A DNA stretch of 64,000 nt from Plazaster borealis (taxonomy: Eukaryota; Echinodermata; Asteroidea; Forcipulatida; Labidiasteridae). The notes beneath the pieces are model-generated. The model made no database searches and was not told the origin of the DNA. It saw only the letters and a program-made list of their open reading frames with translations. Both the position numbers and the translations under genes were made by a program. Position 1 is the stretch's first letter; each line of letters starts with the position of its first letter. Below, piece after piece: positions 11,603 to 22,788 of this stretch. The stretch covers positions 18,388,827-18,452,826 of the forward strand of contig CM037476.1 of NCBI GenBank assembly GCA_021014325.1. Reading direction: 5' to 3'.

Positions 11603-12007
11603 AATCTGTTTTAATCCAAACAGTACACGTACATGAAGATATCATAACCACCGGACCTCTCAAAGACCAACTCGATGCCTACGATCCGCAAAATTGGCAT
11701 CACTATCCAAATCTTTTGATACCACCCATAATCCTTCAAAAACATCAAATAAAACTTATCAATCCAAGATGAGAACTACCAGTTCCTAAACAATTATTTG
11801 GTCACCCTACATCCTGAAAACAACTGTGATATGCTTATCATTGTTGTTGACTCTTTGCTTACTGCATACCTTTGACGCTTAGCGACGTATGCATGATTCT
11901 TATTCATTTATCATAAAAAAAATACAAAAAGTGCAGTATACATTGTACCATGACCTTTAGTAATACATACATACATTGTACAGCACATACACTGTACATG
12001 TATGAGC

Positions 12008-12320
12008 ATTCCAGAGCTTGAGTTTGGGGAGAAAATCTACAATACCGCAAGGCGTGTACATGTACATGTAGCTCAAAAGGTTTACTGGACCATATTTTAA
12101 CCCTACAGTTTTACCTTTTGAGGAAGACTCTGCAGGGGTAGAAACATGAGGCCATTTACCATTTTTAAAAACAGTTCTGAGAGAATTTAGTTTTTCTTTC
12201 TTCAGAAAATGTGCAACTCCGGGGCTCGAAGTTGGATAAAATAAATCCACAAAACCGCAGGGCTTGTACTGTAGCTCAACATACAAGACCAGAATTGAAA
12301 TGAGAAAAACATGCCTACAA
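12008..12320. mobile_element. Family G element, rearranged
   Basis: Contains two partial copies of the family G end (GAGCTTGAGTTTGGGG and GGGGCTCGAAGTTGG), each followed by the block CAAAACCGCAGGGCTTGTA or its variant. Complete copies lie at 21815 and 34821. Confidence 0.6.
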
Positions 12321-13019
12321 ATTTTAACGCTCGGAACTGTTTTAAACTTGATTAAGCACCAAGAGAATATTTATGTCAGTTGTATTACGGGGAAGCATTC
12401 TTCAATAATCATGCAACAGAATTGAAAAAGATATATTCGGACTGAAGCTTACTGGTTTCCTGCTTAATTTTGCTCTGCAGAACGTTTTTAAAGGCATCAT
12501 AAATATGAAACATGGACTAGTGAAAAAGCATTGCAGATTAGTGAAGCGGCAATCAAACTGGTTCCGCTGGCTAGTCACTGACAAAAATCACTCAGTCATT
12601 CTTCTTTAGTACTGTACATTTGCATGGATTTCCTAGTCTTGGCAATTCCATTGTACATTGTAACCCATGCAATTGTAAGCCCTGAATTTTAAGTGTTCGT
12701 TATGGAACATGTACATGTGTATCACAAATCTAGTTTCGGAGTGCTTTTCATAACTTGATATGTTGATATATTTTGTCTTTGATGATGACAAATTCTAATG
12801 TATCAAGTCGAACAAAAATAGATCAGAAAACCATATTCATTGAAGTGCCTTATGAGGTCAGGGCTTGAATGAAATGTTCACTAGATCACAGGCCTGGGGC
12901 CAGCGAGTTTAGCATTGGGCCAGTAAACTCATTATTATATCTTTCTGGTAATGAAACCAAGGATGCCTCACAAGTGAACTTAATCTTTGTAGCTCGCAAG
13001 CCTGAGGAAACCTGTAAAC

Positions 13020-13235
13020 AAGGGTGCTTGCAATGTGAACCAGGGTTAAACCCCTACTCTTCCACGATAAGTGTTCTGGGTTCTTTTACGTGCACTACCA
13101 ATCCTAGTACGGCTTAATGTCCCATCCGAAGGACAAAGCAATTATGGTAAAGTATCTTGCTCAAGGATACAAGTGTCATGACTGGGACTCGAACCCACAC
13201 TCTGCACCAGAGCTTGAGTCTGGTGCTCTTTAAGC
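13020..13235 (-). mobile_element. tRNA-derived SINE
   Basis: Minus-strand order is a degenerate tRNA-like head (AAGAGCACCAGACTCAAGC with GTGGGTTCGAGTCCC) followed by the body word CCTTGAGCAAGATACTTTACC. The same body occurs in the SINE at 39414-39675. The A box is disrupted. Confidence 0.7.
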
Positions 13236-13237
13236 TG

Positions 13238-13613
13238 CTTAAATGTTTTGTAATTACCTCTGATAATTAATGGCAATAAAAACTTACTTGGTAAGAAGTA
13301 CAGCAGCTTTGGATAGTTTAATGCATTTTGAGAAACTTTTCACTTTGAAGGACTGGGGTTATGGAAAAAGATATCACTTTTTATCCCAAAAAACGATTGA
13401 ATCTGAGAAGCGTTATGCACGCATAACGCTTCTCAGTCAATGCAGATTATTCTTCCTGTGTGGACATAACCGCTCAAGATTTTGGGCAATAACTCAAAAA
13501 TGCTACCACCTGTTGAAATGATTAGTTTTATGGTATATATACATGTATCTACAACTATATAGGTTTGAAACAAACAATAAGCTCCAATTACCAAACGTGT
13601 ACGATGCCTTTAA
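13238..13613. mobile_element. MITE family H
   Basis: Shows the family H landmarks ATGGCAATAAAAACTTACTTGG, TTTGGATAGT, a central self-complementary GAGAAGCGTTATGC...GCATAACGCTTCTC, and the end ACGATGCCTTTAA. An 83-codon frame here is just the MITE interior; it recurs in two other copies. Confidence 0.8.
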
Positions 13614-13772
13614 AAACGTTCTGCAGAGCAAAATTAAGCAGGAAACCAGTAAGAGATGGTACATGTCATATGGTATTTTTGCTGGTTACCTTCTTCTGGT
13701 AAGCAATTAGTTTTGTGCTGAACTACTTTTTGTAATTTTAAAAAGCAGCTCTATGAAATTGGTCCTAGATGG
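13614..13772. mobile_element. MITE family E fragment
   Basis: Runs from GCAGAGCAAAATTAAGCAGG to AAAGCAGCTCTATGAAATTGG. It directly abuts the end of the family H element. A short inverted copy of its left part lies at 12450-12490. Confidence 0.65.
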
Positions 13773-13852
13773 GGTGTGTGGGATTTCTCTGTTATTATAT
13801 TTTTAAAGTTAGATCTTTGGTCACGATTTGTGCCCAATTTGACAGCATTCTC

Positions 13853-14066
13853 CTTTAACAGTGGTCCGCTAGCCAAATGCTAGATAAAACACATGAGGTA
13901 CATGTACCAGTCCACATTGTCTTCAGCTGGCTAGTTCAGGGTTGAAAAGCATCCTTATTAATTCAATATGAAACATGGACCAGTGAAAAAGCATTGCGGA
14001 TTAGTGAAGCGGCAATCAAACTGGTTCCGCTGGCTAGTCACTGACAAAAATCACTCAGTCATTCTT
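13853..14066. mobile_element. Family I element
   Basis: AGCATTCTCCTTTAACAGTGG at the left; TCCGCTGGCTAGTCACTG toward the right. The same order is found at 26652-26890 and reversed at 54659-54907. The duplication boundary at 13968 falls inside it. Confidence 0.65.
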
Positions 14067-14502
14067 CTTTAGTACTGTACATTTGCATGGATTTCCTAGT
14101 CTTGGCAATTCCATTGTACATTGTAACCCATGCAATTGTAAGCCCTGAATTTTAAGTGTTCGTTATGGAACATGTACATGTACATGTACATGTATCACAA
14201 ATCTAGTTTCGGAGTGCTTTTCATAACTTGATATGTTGATATATTTTGTCTTTGATGATGACAAATTCTAATGTATCAAGTCGAACAAAAATAGATCAGA
14301 AAAACCATATTCATTGAAGTGCCTTATGAGGTCAGGGCTTGAATGAAATGTTCACTAGATCACAGGCCTGGGGCCAGCGAGTTTAGCATTGGGCCAGTAA
14401 ACTCATTATTATATCTTTCTGGTAATGAAACCAAGGATGCCTCACAAGTGAACTTAATCTTTGTAGCTCGCAAGCCTGAGGAAACCTGTAAACAAGGGTG
14501 CT

Positions 14503-14718
14503 TGCAATGTGAACCAGAAACACTGGGGTTAAACCCCTACTCTTCCACGATAAGTGTTCTGGGTTCTTTTACGTGCACTACCAATCCTAGTGCGGCTTAA
14601 TGTCCCATCCGAAGGACAAAGCAATTATGGTAAAGTATCTTGCTTAAGGATACAAGTGTCATGACTGGGACTCGAACCCACACTCTGCACCAGAGCTTGA
14701 GTCCGGTGCTCTTTAAGC
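14503..14718 (-). mobile_element. tRNA-derived SINE, duplicated copy
   Basis: Second copy of the SINE at 13020-13235, carried by the segmental duplication, with the same TCGAACCCACACTCTGC B-box region on the plus strand. Confidence 0.7.
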
Positions 14719-14720
14719 TG

Positions 14721-15095
14721 CTTAAACGTTTTGTAATTACCTCTGATAATTAATGGCAATAAAAACTTACTTGGTAAGAAGTACAGCAGCTTTGGATAGT
14801 ATAATGCATTTTGAGAAACTTTTCACTTTGAAGGACTGGGGTTATGGAAAAAGATATCACTTTTTATCCCAAAAAACGATTGAATCTGAGAAGCATTATG
14901 CACGCATAACGCTTCTCAGTCAATGCAGATTATTCTTCCTGTGTGGACATAACCGCTCAAGATTTTGGGCAATATCTCACAAATGCTACCACCTGTTGAA
15001 ATGATTAGTTTTATGGTATATATACATGTATCTACATGTATCTACAACTATAGGTTTGAAACAAACAATAAGTTCCAATTACCATTTGTGTATAT
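14721..15095. mobile_element. MITE family H, duplicated copy
   Basis: Same as the copy at 13238-13613 but its last 15 bases are replaced at the junction with the inverted arm (CCAATTACCATTTGTG), marking the breakpoint. Confidence 0.75.
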
Positions 15096-15445
15096 TGAAT
15101 TAATAAGGATGCTTTTCAACCCTGAACTAGCCAGCTGAAGACAATGTGGACTGGTACATGTACCTCATGTGTTTTATCTAGCATTTGGCTAGCGGACCAC
15201 TGTTAAAGGAGAATGCTGTCAAATTGGGCACAAATCGTGACCAAAGATCTAACTTTAAAAATATAATAACAGAAATCCCACACACCCCATCTAGGACCAA
15301 TTTCATAGAGCTGCTTTTTAAAAGTACAAAAAGTAGTTCAGCACAAAACTAATTGCTTACCAGAAGAAGGTAACCAGCAAAAATACCATATGACATGTAC
15401 CATCTCTTACTGGTTTCCTGCTTAATTTTGCTCTGCAGAACGTTT

Positions 15446-15818
15446 TTAAAGGCATCGTACACGTTTGGTAATTGGAGCTTATTGTTTGTTTCAAACCTAT
15501 ATAGTTGTAGATACATGTATATATACCATAAAACTAATCATTTCAACAGGTGGTAGCATTTTTGAGTTATTGCCCAAAATCTTGAGCGGTTATGTCCACA
15601 CAGGAAGAATAATCTGCATTGACTGAGAAGCGTTATGCGTGCGTAACGCTTCTCAGATTCAATCGTTTTTTGGGATAAAAAGTGATATCTTTTTCCATAA
15701 CCCCAGTCCTTCAAAGTGAAAAGTTTCTCAAAATGCATTATACTATCCAAAGCTGCTGTACTTCTTACCAAGTAAGTTTTTATTGCCATTAATTATCAGA
15801 GTCATTACAAAACGTTTA
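15446..15818. mobile_element. MITE family H, inverted copy
   Basis: Reverse complement of 13238-13613, starting TTAAAGGCATCGTACACG. Part of the inverted arm of the segmental duplication. Confidence 0.8.
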
Positions 15819-15828
15819 AGCAGCTTTG

Positions 15829-15963
15829 CAAAGGCGGGCCATGGTGTGATACTTCACGAAGGCAACAGAGGAAAATGCCTCCATGCCCCGGAGTTGTTGC
15901 CTTGGTGCATCTGTTGAAATGTTCCAGTACAAATATCCGTTTCTCTCATAGAGATGCCCTTTA
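15829..15963. repeat. Family D-like remnant
   Basis: GGCAACAGAGGAAAATGCCTCC and GTTGTTGCCTTGGTGCATCT-like words also mark family D copies (9455, 33845). Ends are not resolvable. Confidence 0.35.
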
Positions 15964-16534
15964 TTAAAGGCACTGAAAACGTTTGGAAATTGTCAAAGAC
16001 CAGTGTTCTCACTTGGTGTATCCCAACATATGCATAAAATAACAAGCCTGTGAAAATTTGGGCTCAATTGGGCTCAAGTTGCAAGAAAATGATGAAAGAA
16101 AAAACACCCTTGTTGTACATTTGTGTGCTTTCAGATAGGAATAAAAACTTCTTGCAAGAAGTTTTTATTATTTTAGTGAGAAATTACCTCTTTCTCAAAA
16201 ACTACGTTACTTCAGAGGGAGTCGTTTCCTACAATGTTTTATACTATCAACAGCTCTCCGTTGCTTGTTACGACTCCCTCTGAAGTAACGTAGTTTTTGA
16301 GAAAGAGGTAATTTCTCACTAAAATAATAAAAACTTCTTGGAAGAAGTTTTATTCCTATCTGAAAGCACACAAATTTGTACAACAAGGGTGTTTTTTCTT
16401 TCATCATTTTCTGGCAACTTCGATGACCAATCGAGCACAAATTTTCACAGGCTTGTTATTTTATGCATATGTTGGGATACACCAAGTGAGAACACTGGTC
16501 TTTGACAATTTCCAAACGTGTTCAGTGCCATTAA
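15964..16534. mobile_element. Head-to-head dimer of MITE family A (570-bp palindrome)
   Basis: Both outer ends are the same family A terminus (AGGCACTG...CAGTGCC), each reading inward through GTCAAAGACCAG, AACAAGCCTGTG and CTTCTTGCAAGAAG to GACTCCCTCTGAAG. Arms are about 255-265 bp, with a 45-base loop at about 16225-16268. The opposite family A end is absent. This is an inverted duplication of one half element, not a normal copy. Confidence 0.92.
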
Positions 16535-17027
16535 ACTTGCTTGATACCGAGAGCAGTTGCCTGCAATCGTTAACGAACAAAATACTGAATGATTGATTCT
16601 GTTTAAGGATGCAATCAATCTGTGCACCAGGGAATTCATGCATGTAATCTAAACAACCAATTTGCTTCAAAGTCATCAACATAATTATGCATAGTTCATA
16701 TAGCTCTATGGTTCATGTAAAAATATATATATGCATAGTGTTGTGCACAGAGCTTAATCAAAAATGGCAGTTAATCTACGACAAATTGGCACAATGTTGA
16801 ATTCACTGTAAAAAGACTGTATTTCAACATGTAGCTTAAAGAAATGAATGGTTTTTTATGATACCAAATTGTGGATTTCCCCCCATTTTCAAGCCCTGGA
16901 GGTACACATATCTTGTAGGAAGAAAATATAAATTGTCTCAGATTTGTTTTTCATCCCAGCAGAGTCTTTTCTCAAAATGAAAAATATGACAGTGTAAGGT
17001 CGAAACATAAGGTCTTGTTTTCATTTG
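16535..17027. other. No gene seen
   Basis: AT-rich; no recognised repeat or exon. Confidence 0.4.
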
Positions 17028-17414
17028 TTAAAGGGTCTGTGTACGTTTGGTGATGACTCTGAAAATTGATGGCAATAAAAACTTACTTGGTAAGAAGTAC
17101 AGCAGCTTTGGATAGTATATACATTTTGAGAAACTTTTCACTTCGAAGTACTGCAGTTATGGAAAAAGATATCACTTTTTTATCTCCTAAAATTTGAATC
17201 TGAGAAGCGTTACTGCAGTAACGTTTCTCAGATTGTTCCAATTGCAGATTATTCTTCCTGCGTGGACATAACCGCTCCAGATTTTCGGCAATATCTCAAA
17301 AACGCTACCACCTTTTGAAATGAAATTTTCACGGGTTAGTTTTATGGTATATCAACTATATAGGAGTGAAACAAACAATGGGTTCCAATTACCAAACGTT
17401 TACAATCCCTTTAA
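17028..17414. mobile_element. MITE family H, full length
   Basis: A 387-bp copy bounded by TTAA-AGGGTCTGTGTACG and TTTACAATCCCT-TTAA. The centre GAAGCGTTACTGCAGTAACGTTTC is self-complementary. It shares the TTAA target and end geometry with family A, suggesting the same enzyme mobilised both (inference). Confidence 0.88.
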
Positions 17415-18399
17415 ATAATTCTTCAAGCAGGTGCTCCCTGATGCTACCTGAATCGGTGAATCCGACATAAATTCACATAACTTAGCGACACCTGATAGAC
17501 CAAATTTTATTTTGTACACATCACTGTGCTGCATCAGTGATATCATCTACATGGTTAGATGAACAAAAAGTTAATTTCACCATCGCTAAACCGAGCAGCA
17601 GCTCCTTGTTTTATCGCAATGTTAAATGAAGTGTAAGGCGATCGATGTAGCCGAAAAGACGCCACAACACGCTATGGGTTGCTGTAACGCAATTAAAATT
17701 GTATAATAAATGATCGGAACTATCTATTGGTATATGGAAGAATGTGAGAAAAATTAAACATAGGGCCTACATGCAGTACTGGCCTATGTCTTAAAAAATA
17801 AAATTTAACAATTGTATTTTTTTAAGATTGAAGCTTGCATGGGGAATGAGGCGTGAGTAATTTGATCTGCTTTGGGGTCAAGCTCGTATCAAAACAAATA
17901 TTCAATGAAGACATCTAAAAAAAAAAAGGCCACTTAAACTCGGGCAGTGCCCTGTATTGTAATGTCATGCATTTTCAGGCATGTTATTTGGTCCTTGGAA
18001 AAAAGTAGGACAATTTTATTGAGTATAAAGAGCAACCTACGTGTAAATGTGGTATAGCCTTTATACTTTTAAGGCTATTTAATAAGTTTTTCTGAGTTTT
18101 CCAAGGGCAAACAAATTGGAAATCAGACTTAAGTAGGAAGAACATCATGCCAGATTTTGACCAATACTGACCATGTGATTCAAAATGCATGGCATCACAC
18201 CAGTTTTAAAGACCACTGGTGGAGTTAAAGAAGTGGCCTTGTAAATGTATTACTTTCAAAGACTAGCTGTATCCACATTTTGTGTGACTGCATAGAGCAA
18301 TAAAGTGTCACCCAACAAATACCATGAAACAACAAAAGTAACATCACCCATCCACTAAACAAATTTGTTATCAGACTAATAACGAGTGGTAGAAGATGG
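17415..18399. other. No gene seen
   Basis: AT-rich with short A runs. A 68-codon minus frame at 17984-18190 lacks splice signals or protein-like composition. Confidence 0.4.
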
Positions 18400-18483
18400 C
18401 AGTCACTTCGATATAAAACAAACAGATCTCAACTCCTTTATACCATACGCAGTCCGTCTCCTCAACGATCAGCCCAGACATTA
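18400..18483 (+). pseudogene. LINE reverse transcriptase C-terminus
   Basis: The plus-strand frame reads KQTDLNSFIPYAVRLLNDQ and then stops at 18481. A stretch of the type N-S-F-I-P-x-A-x-R-x-L-N is typical of the extreme C-terminus of CR1/L2-like non-LTR retrotransposon ORF2 proteins. Only this end remains, as expected for a 5'-truncated insertion. Confidence 0.65.
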
Positions 18484-18679
18484 ATTACTTTCTGCTAAGA
18501 TGTTGTTAAACAGGTACTTGAACGAATTTTTTTTAACGGGAATGCTATTTAAACTTGTTTATAATGTGTTTGTTTATCATTTAATTGTAATTTTGATTTT
18601 TTGTACACTTCTGAATTTTTCGTAATTATCGATCAAAAAATTAGGCCCCAACCTCAAGGTTTCTAAAAACTAGAAACAC

Positions 18680-18835
18680 TTCTGGCGTTGACGGCGTGCG
18701 TCAAAATGACAATACTTTGACGTCATGTGTGGGATGTTGCTTTGTTATACCTCCATGCTGCAACAAAGCGGCTATACAAAATGGAGCTCCCACATATGAC
18801 GTAACATCAGTGATGACGTAACAGGGCTTTTCGCA
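18680..18835. mobile_element. Small inverted-repeat element around TTTGTTATACCTCCAT
   Basis: TGACGTCATGTGTGGGA at the left pairs with TCCCACATATGACGT at the right, and the inner CTTTGTTATACCTCCATG pairs with ATGCTGCAACAAAG. It carries a perfect TGACGTCA (CRE-type) octamer at 18719-18726, probably incidental. Confidence 0.5.
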
Positions 18836-19384
18836 AATCTTTCTGAAAAGCACCGGAGAAGGGTATTCAAAATGATTTTTTTTAAACAATTTAAATCTCT
18901 TATATCTCATGTGAACTCAATTTCCTTAATAATTGAAAACATTTTAAATGAATTACAGCAAAAATCACTTGTTGCCATTTTCGTTCAAGTAGGTCTTTAA
19001 ATTTATCTAATTTATATTCAGCATATTTTTGTTTGTGTGTAATTATTTTTGTGTATGACATGTATGCAAGGACATTTTCCTCCATGGTAGGACCAATAAA
19101 CTGATACTGAAACTGAACAGATCTGTGAAAGTTTAAGCTCAATCAGATTTGGAATCAAAGCAAATAGTGAAAAATCTCATCACTGGTGGGGATGGGGTGG
19201 TGGGATGGAGGGGGGGGGGCACTGTTATGGTCAACTTACCTACTTTGATTTTTTATAAAGCTGCTAAAATATCTAACTGAATTTGCTTCTTAAAACTGGA
19301 TAACAAAAATTCAATCTGAACAACGAAAAAAAATGAAAAATTATACTACCTAAAACTGGCATCAGAGGCATGCTTCGCACTATA
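18836..19384. other. No gene seen
   Basis: A G-rich run at 19186-19221 and one donor-like site on the minus strand near 19243. The frames before that site contain stops. Confidence 0.4.
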
Positions 19385-19575
19385 TTTCTGAAATTACTTG
19401 TTATCATAATGCTTGTTGTACTTTTTGTACACTATACATTGCACCAGGTGTACAATTTTACTGTTTGTTTTGCTTTTATTAGTGTTTAGTATTTAACTTT
19501 TTTATGAACAGCGCCTTTGAGCAATTTTTGGGATATATGGCGCTTTATAAATGCAGTTATTATTATTATTATGTC
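19385..19575 (+). mobile_element. LINE 3' tail
   Basis: Ends GGATATATGGCGCTTTATAA followed by TGCAG and (TTA)n at 19557-19572. An untranslated region with a GCGC-TATAAAT word and an (ATT)n tail is the usual 3' end of L2/CR1-like elements. Confidence 0.7.
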
Positions 19576-19699
19576 GTTGGTCCAAACGCTTCAAAAAAGA
19601 GAAATTAATAATTAATAAATAAAAATACCAGCAGCAGCTTCATGCTTCAGTTAACAATAATAAAACATTTAAAGTTAAAACGAGACAAAAAAAAACATA

Positions 19700-19992
19700 A
19701 CCAAAGGTCTTCTACACATGTAAATTATTTCTAAAATACTCCGAAGCTTGAAAAATTTTCAGAGCAAGTTGATCCATTACCTTCAGCAACTGCAAGTTAT
19801 TTGACATCCATTGGAATAAAAAGTGAAAAAAAAAATAATGCCAGAGGGGTCTTCTACATGTAAATTATTTCTAAAATACTCCCAAGCTTGAAAAATTATC
19901 AGAGCAAGTTGATCCATCCTTCGGTAGAATTACTGCAAGTTATTTGACATCCATGGGGAAAAGTAAAATAAAAAATAATGCCAGAGGGTTGG
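19700..19992. repeat. 142-bp tandem duplication
   Basis: Two copies of a unit with GGTCTTCTACA, AAATTATTTCTAAAATACTC and CAAGTTATTTGACATCCAT; the landmark recurs at 19706 and 19848. Copies differ at a few positions. Confidence 0.9.
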
Positions 19993-20126
19993 TAACAATG
20001 CACAATAGAATCAGTGAGCCTATCCCTTGAAGTGCACCTGAATTCTACTGCCATGACCTGACATACTTCAGTTGTAGTTTCTCAGATTGTATTGTGTACA
20101 AATGAAAAAGAACTTAATGTAAATGT

Positions 20127-20280
20127 GACAGAAACCGATTCTCGGGTCGACTGTTGAATCGTTGTATACAATATTAAAAATTCCACCACGTAGATGACAG
20201 AAACCGATGAACTCGACTGTTACATGTAGCCCTGCAGTTTGAATCGTTGTATACAATTTTAAAATTCCACCACGTAGATG
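20127..20280. repeat. 69/85-bp tandem duplication
   Basis: GACAGAAACCGAT at 20127 and 20196, and TCGTTGTATACAAT with TTCCACCACGTAGATG in both copies; the second carries about 16 extra bases. Confidence 0.88.
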
Positions 20281-20564
20281 GAGTTTTTTCAGGAACTTTC
20301 TGTAATCTCTACTTTACACAACAAACAGCACTCACAATAGCCTGATCACTATTCAGACTTAAATTAATTGCCATACATGTATTCCTCATGACTTCCATCG
20401 TTTACACATGAATGAAACTTTCCATTCCATCAAAACCTCATGGCGTATTATTTTTAACACTAGCACACTCGAGCCATGATACTATTAGTCTTGACGCAAT
20501 ACCCGATTTAGGGTCAACTTCTCTTAATTAATAACGAGAAGTCCTCTCGATCCACTAAGAGAGA

Positions 20565-20765
20565 GTAGTAGTTCCGGCCGATTTCCTACCTTCCGCCCAG
20601 GTAGTAGTTAATAAGCAGGACAGTTCTTTTCAGAACTTAATAGTCTCCCAAACTCTGAAATCTACTCCGCGGCAATAGGATAAATAGCAAGACAAGTTCT
20701 CAGAGAACAAAATCTACAAAGCAAAGTAGACACATGGTGTTACCCCAAACCGAGTATACAAGTTC
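20565..20765. mobile_element. Family B element, single arm
   Basis: Matches 145-340 over TTCCGGCCGATTTCC, GTAGTTAATAAGCAGGACAG and ACATGGTGTTACCCC. Confidence 0.75.
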
Positions 20766-21108
20766 TCTTAGATCGACCATATTTTTCCTGCACCTTTACA
20801 TTTGAGCTTAAACAGGTAACATCTAATTTAGATCTAAAATTTCATTTTGCAGAACGTGTGTTTAAAACAACCCCAGAATCCACCACTCAGTGAATCTAAA
20901 GTTAATTTGGACAGAATACTTTACAACAGAATTCATTGTTTTTGTTATTAACACATCTCCAAGTAAGCAAGGCGTCCCTTGGGAACAGCATCGGCTCTAA
21001 CAATACTGTACGAACTTAATAACCGTGAAATTGAAATGAAATTGAAATAAAGAAACTGTGAGAAAAATCAAACGTTTTGCCAGCATCACGAACCCTCCCC
21101 TAACTTAC

Positions 21109-21427
21109 TTCACTCGGTCCTGTTCGTAAGATCGCAGTTGCTCATCTCGGTCCAGCACGGACAGAATGATGCTCCTCTCCTCTGGGGACAGATGTTCTAG
21201 ATCGATCAGCGAAGGGGAAAGGCGTTGAGGGACCATCTGTCCAATGCTCCCTGAGGACTGGTGATGGGGTAGGTCTTGACCGTCGGAAGACATCGAGTGA
21301 GGGGGATTGGTGGGTGGGGAGACAGGAGGAACCGAGAATATCTTTATGCCGACCAGGACGGCGATGAGGATGAAGGGAATTGTGGCAGCACCCAGTAAAT
21401 TGTCATCTGAGGCTAGACATTGTGAGT
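21109..21427 (-). CDS. Internal exon: hydrophobic segment plus Rab-binding-type helix
   Basis: A 319-nt minus-strand exon. The acceptor is a C/T-rich tract ending CTGCAG at 21428; the donor is GAA|GTAAGTT at 21108. The frame is open for 105 codons. Residues 1-12 (SQCLASDDNLLG) precede a hydrophobic stretch at 13-30 (AATIPFILIAVLVGIKIF). A Pro-rich linker follows at 32-43, then LEHLSPEERSIILSVL and RDEQLRSYEQDRV at 76-105. That last part has the pattern of the first helix of the Rab-binding (SHD1) domain of synaptotagmin-like proteins, melanophilin and RIM (known family pattern; the match here is by eye). In that family the helix lies near the N-terminus, so translation could start at Met45 (MSSDGQ). 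Read from the exon start, however, the helix would sit just inside a membrane-spanning segment. The exon must continue in both directions; the next exon would carry the second helix or zinc finger. Confidence 0.75.
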
Positions 21428-21814
21428 CTGCAGGGGGGATATAAACACAGACAGGTTATTATTATGTACAGGGCTTGTGGATGAGGGTAATCAAGCGTAA
21501 TGTGATCACCGCATTTAGGCAGTTGTTTGACTGACCAGAAATACTGCGCAGTCTTTTTTTTTTTTTTGCTTTCTACAGATGTTGTACACCGACAATTGAA
21601 GCACACAGTCTACTGATCTTTCTAATATAGCACATACAGGCCTGATTCTTAACGGTGGCAATTGCCTCCATGCCCCTGGCCATTCCTTATTGCCTACATG
21701 TATTTGCATGTAAATACGCCAGTAATTTTTTATGTTTTTCTAGATTTCCCTCAGGAACTTATGTTTTTGTTTTATGTTTTTCTAGATTTCCCTCAGGAAC
21801 TGGCGTACATTAAG

Positions 21815-22109
21815 CAGGGCTCGAATTTTACACTGGACAGCAGGTTCCGAAGCCAGTGGTTTTATTGTCGGGCCAGTAAACTTATGACAGGACAAGTCTG
21901 GCAATCTGGTGTATTTAATCAATCTTCTCTGTTATGTCTTTCTTAAAAGCTTATTGTTCAAATGCATATTAAACTGCGGCTGTGTAAGGACTCAGGAAGT
22001 TTTTTTCTCATTTTGATTCTGGTCTTATACAAAAAAAATCTCGTCCAGTAAACAATTTGAGCTACCAGCCCTGCGGTCTTGTGGATTTTTCTCCCAAATT
22101 CGAGACCTG
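21815..22109. mobile_element. Family G element (CAGGGCTCGAA ends)
   Basis: Starts CAGGGCTCGAATTTTACACT and ends AAATTCGAGACCTG; the interior has GGGCCAGTAAACTTATGAC and GACAAGTCTGG. The CAGGG start is common among hAT elements, so a non-autonomous hAT is inferred. Confidence 0.75.
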
Positions 22110-22145
22110 TAGTGTAAGTCCTTACATTTACAAGAACAACTTACT

Positions 22146-22412
22146 GAGGCTGATTTCACAAAGTACTATGAAGCATTTTAAGATGAGTTGTCAATATCAC
22201 CATTAGCCTTTTTGAGGTATGGTGTGACACTATAGGAGTGCGCTGTTTGGTTAGGGTGTATACAGTCAAATTTACCCAAATCTAATAGTGTCATAGTATT
22301 GTGTTCACCATATCTCAAAATGGCTTTATAGATTGTGACATCACACTTTACTTAGCAATTAAGATTGATACACATCTTAAGATCAATCCTATCTCTTTGT
22401 GAAACCCAGCCC
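22146..22412. mobile_element. Family P element with a nested insertion
   Basis: Outer ends GAGGCTGATTTCACAAAG and CTCTTTGTGAAACCCAGCCC are mirror images. Inside lies a second inverted-repeat unit at about 22204-22326 (AGCCTTTTTGAGGTATGGTG against TCACCATATCTCAAAATGGCT). The other family P copy (52159-52660) has a different insertion. Confidence 0.75.
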
Positions 22413-22788
22413 AGCATGTACATTTACCAAACCAGAATTTTTTTATCAGGATTCTCCGAGTCTGATTCAGATCAAATCTACTACCATCCAGTTAAATACA
22501 ATGTACCGTCCTTCAAGGAAATGTGCACATGTATGCAAGGTCCCTTAACAAATACCGCCAGCAACGCTCTTATTTTGTATCCAGACATTGCCAACCTTCA
22601 TTGAACCAGATCAGACAACCTTCCCGCATCTGACTATCTTCCAAAATTGCAACATTTTAAACATTCTGTTTCTATTCTTATCATCTTTACAAAGGTCTTA
22701 TGTCTGGAGGCTAGTTGACCTTGCAAGAGTCATTCAAGTGTTTGGACCATGCATCAATCATGCTTCCATACAAATCTCAACAAGGTCA

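Larger units (their letters stand above)
12450..15826. repeat. Three-part segmental duplication (two direct, one inverted)
   Basis: A block at about 12507-13560 is repeated at 13970-15055, offset 1463-1483 bp, with only scattered substitutions and small indels (an extra ACATGT stretch near 14175 and an insertion near 14515). A third part, 15090-15826, is the reverse complement of 13229-13967. The result is a roughly 1.1 kb spacer flanked by 735-bp inverted arms. The duplicated unit itself contains pieces of families E, G, H and I and a SINE. Confidence 0.93.

Noticed and set aside
12869..13521. 82-85 codon frames that recur at 14343 and 14753 and inverted at 15538
   Set aside because: Recurrence is due to the segmental duplication of MITE and SINE DNA, not to a gene family.
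18719..18726. TGACGTCA as a CRE regulatory site
   Set aside because: It lies inside a small inverted-repeat element with no promoter context.
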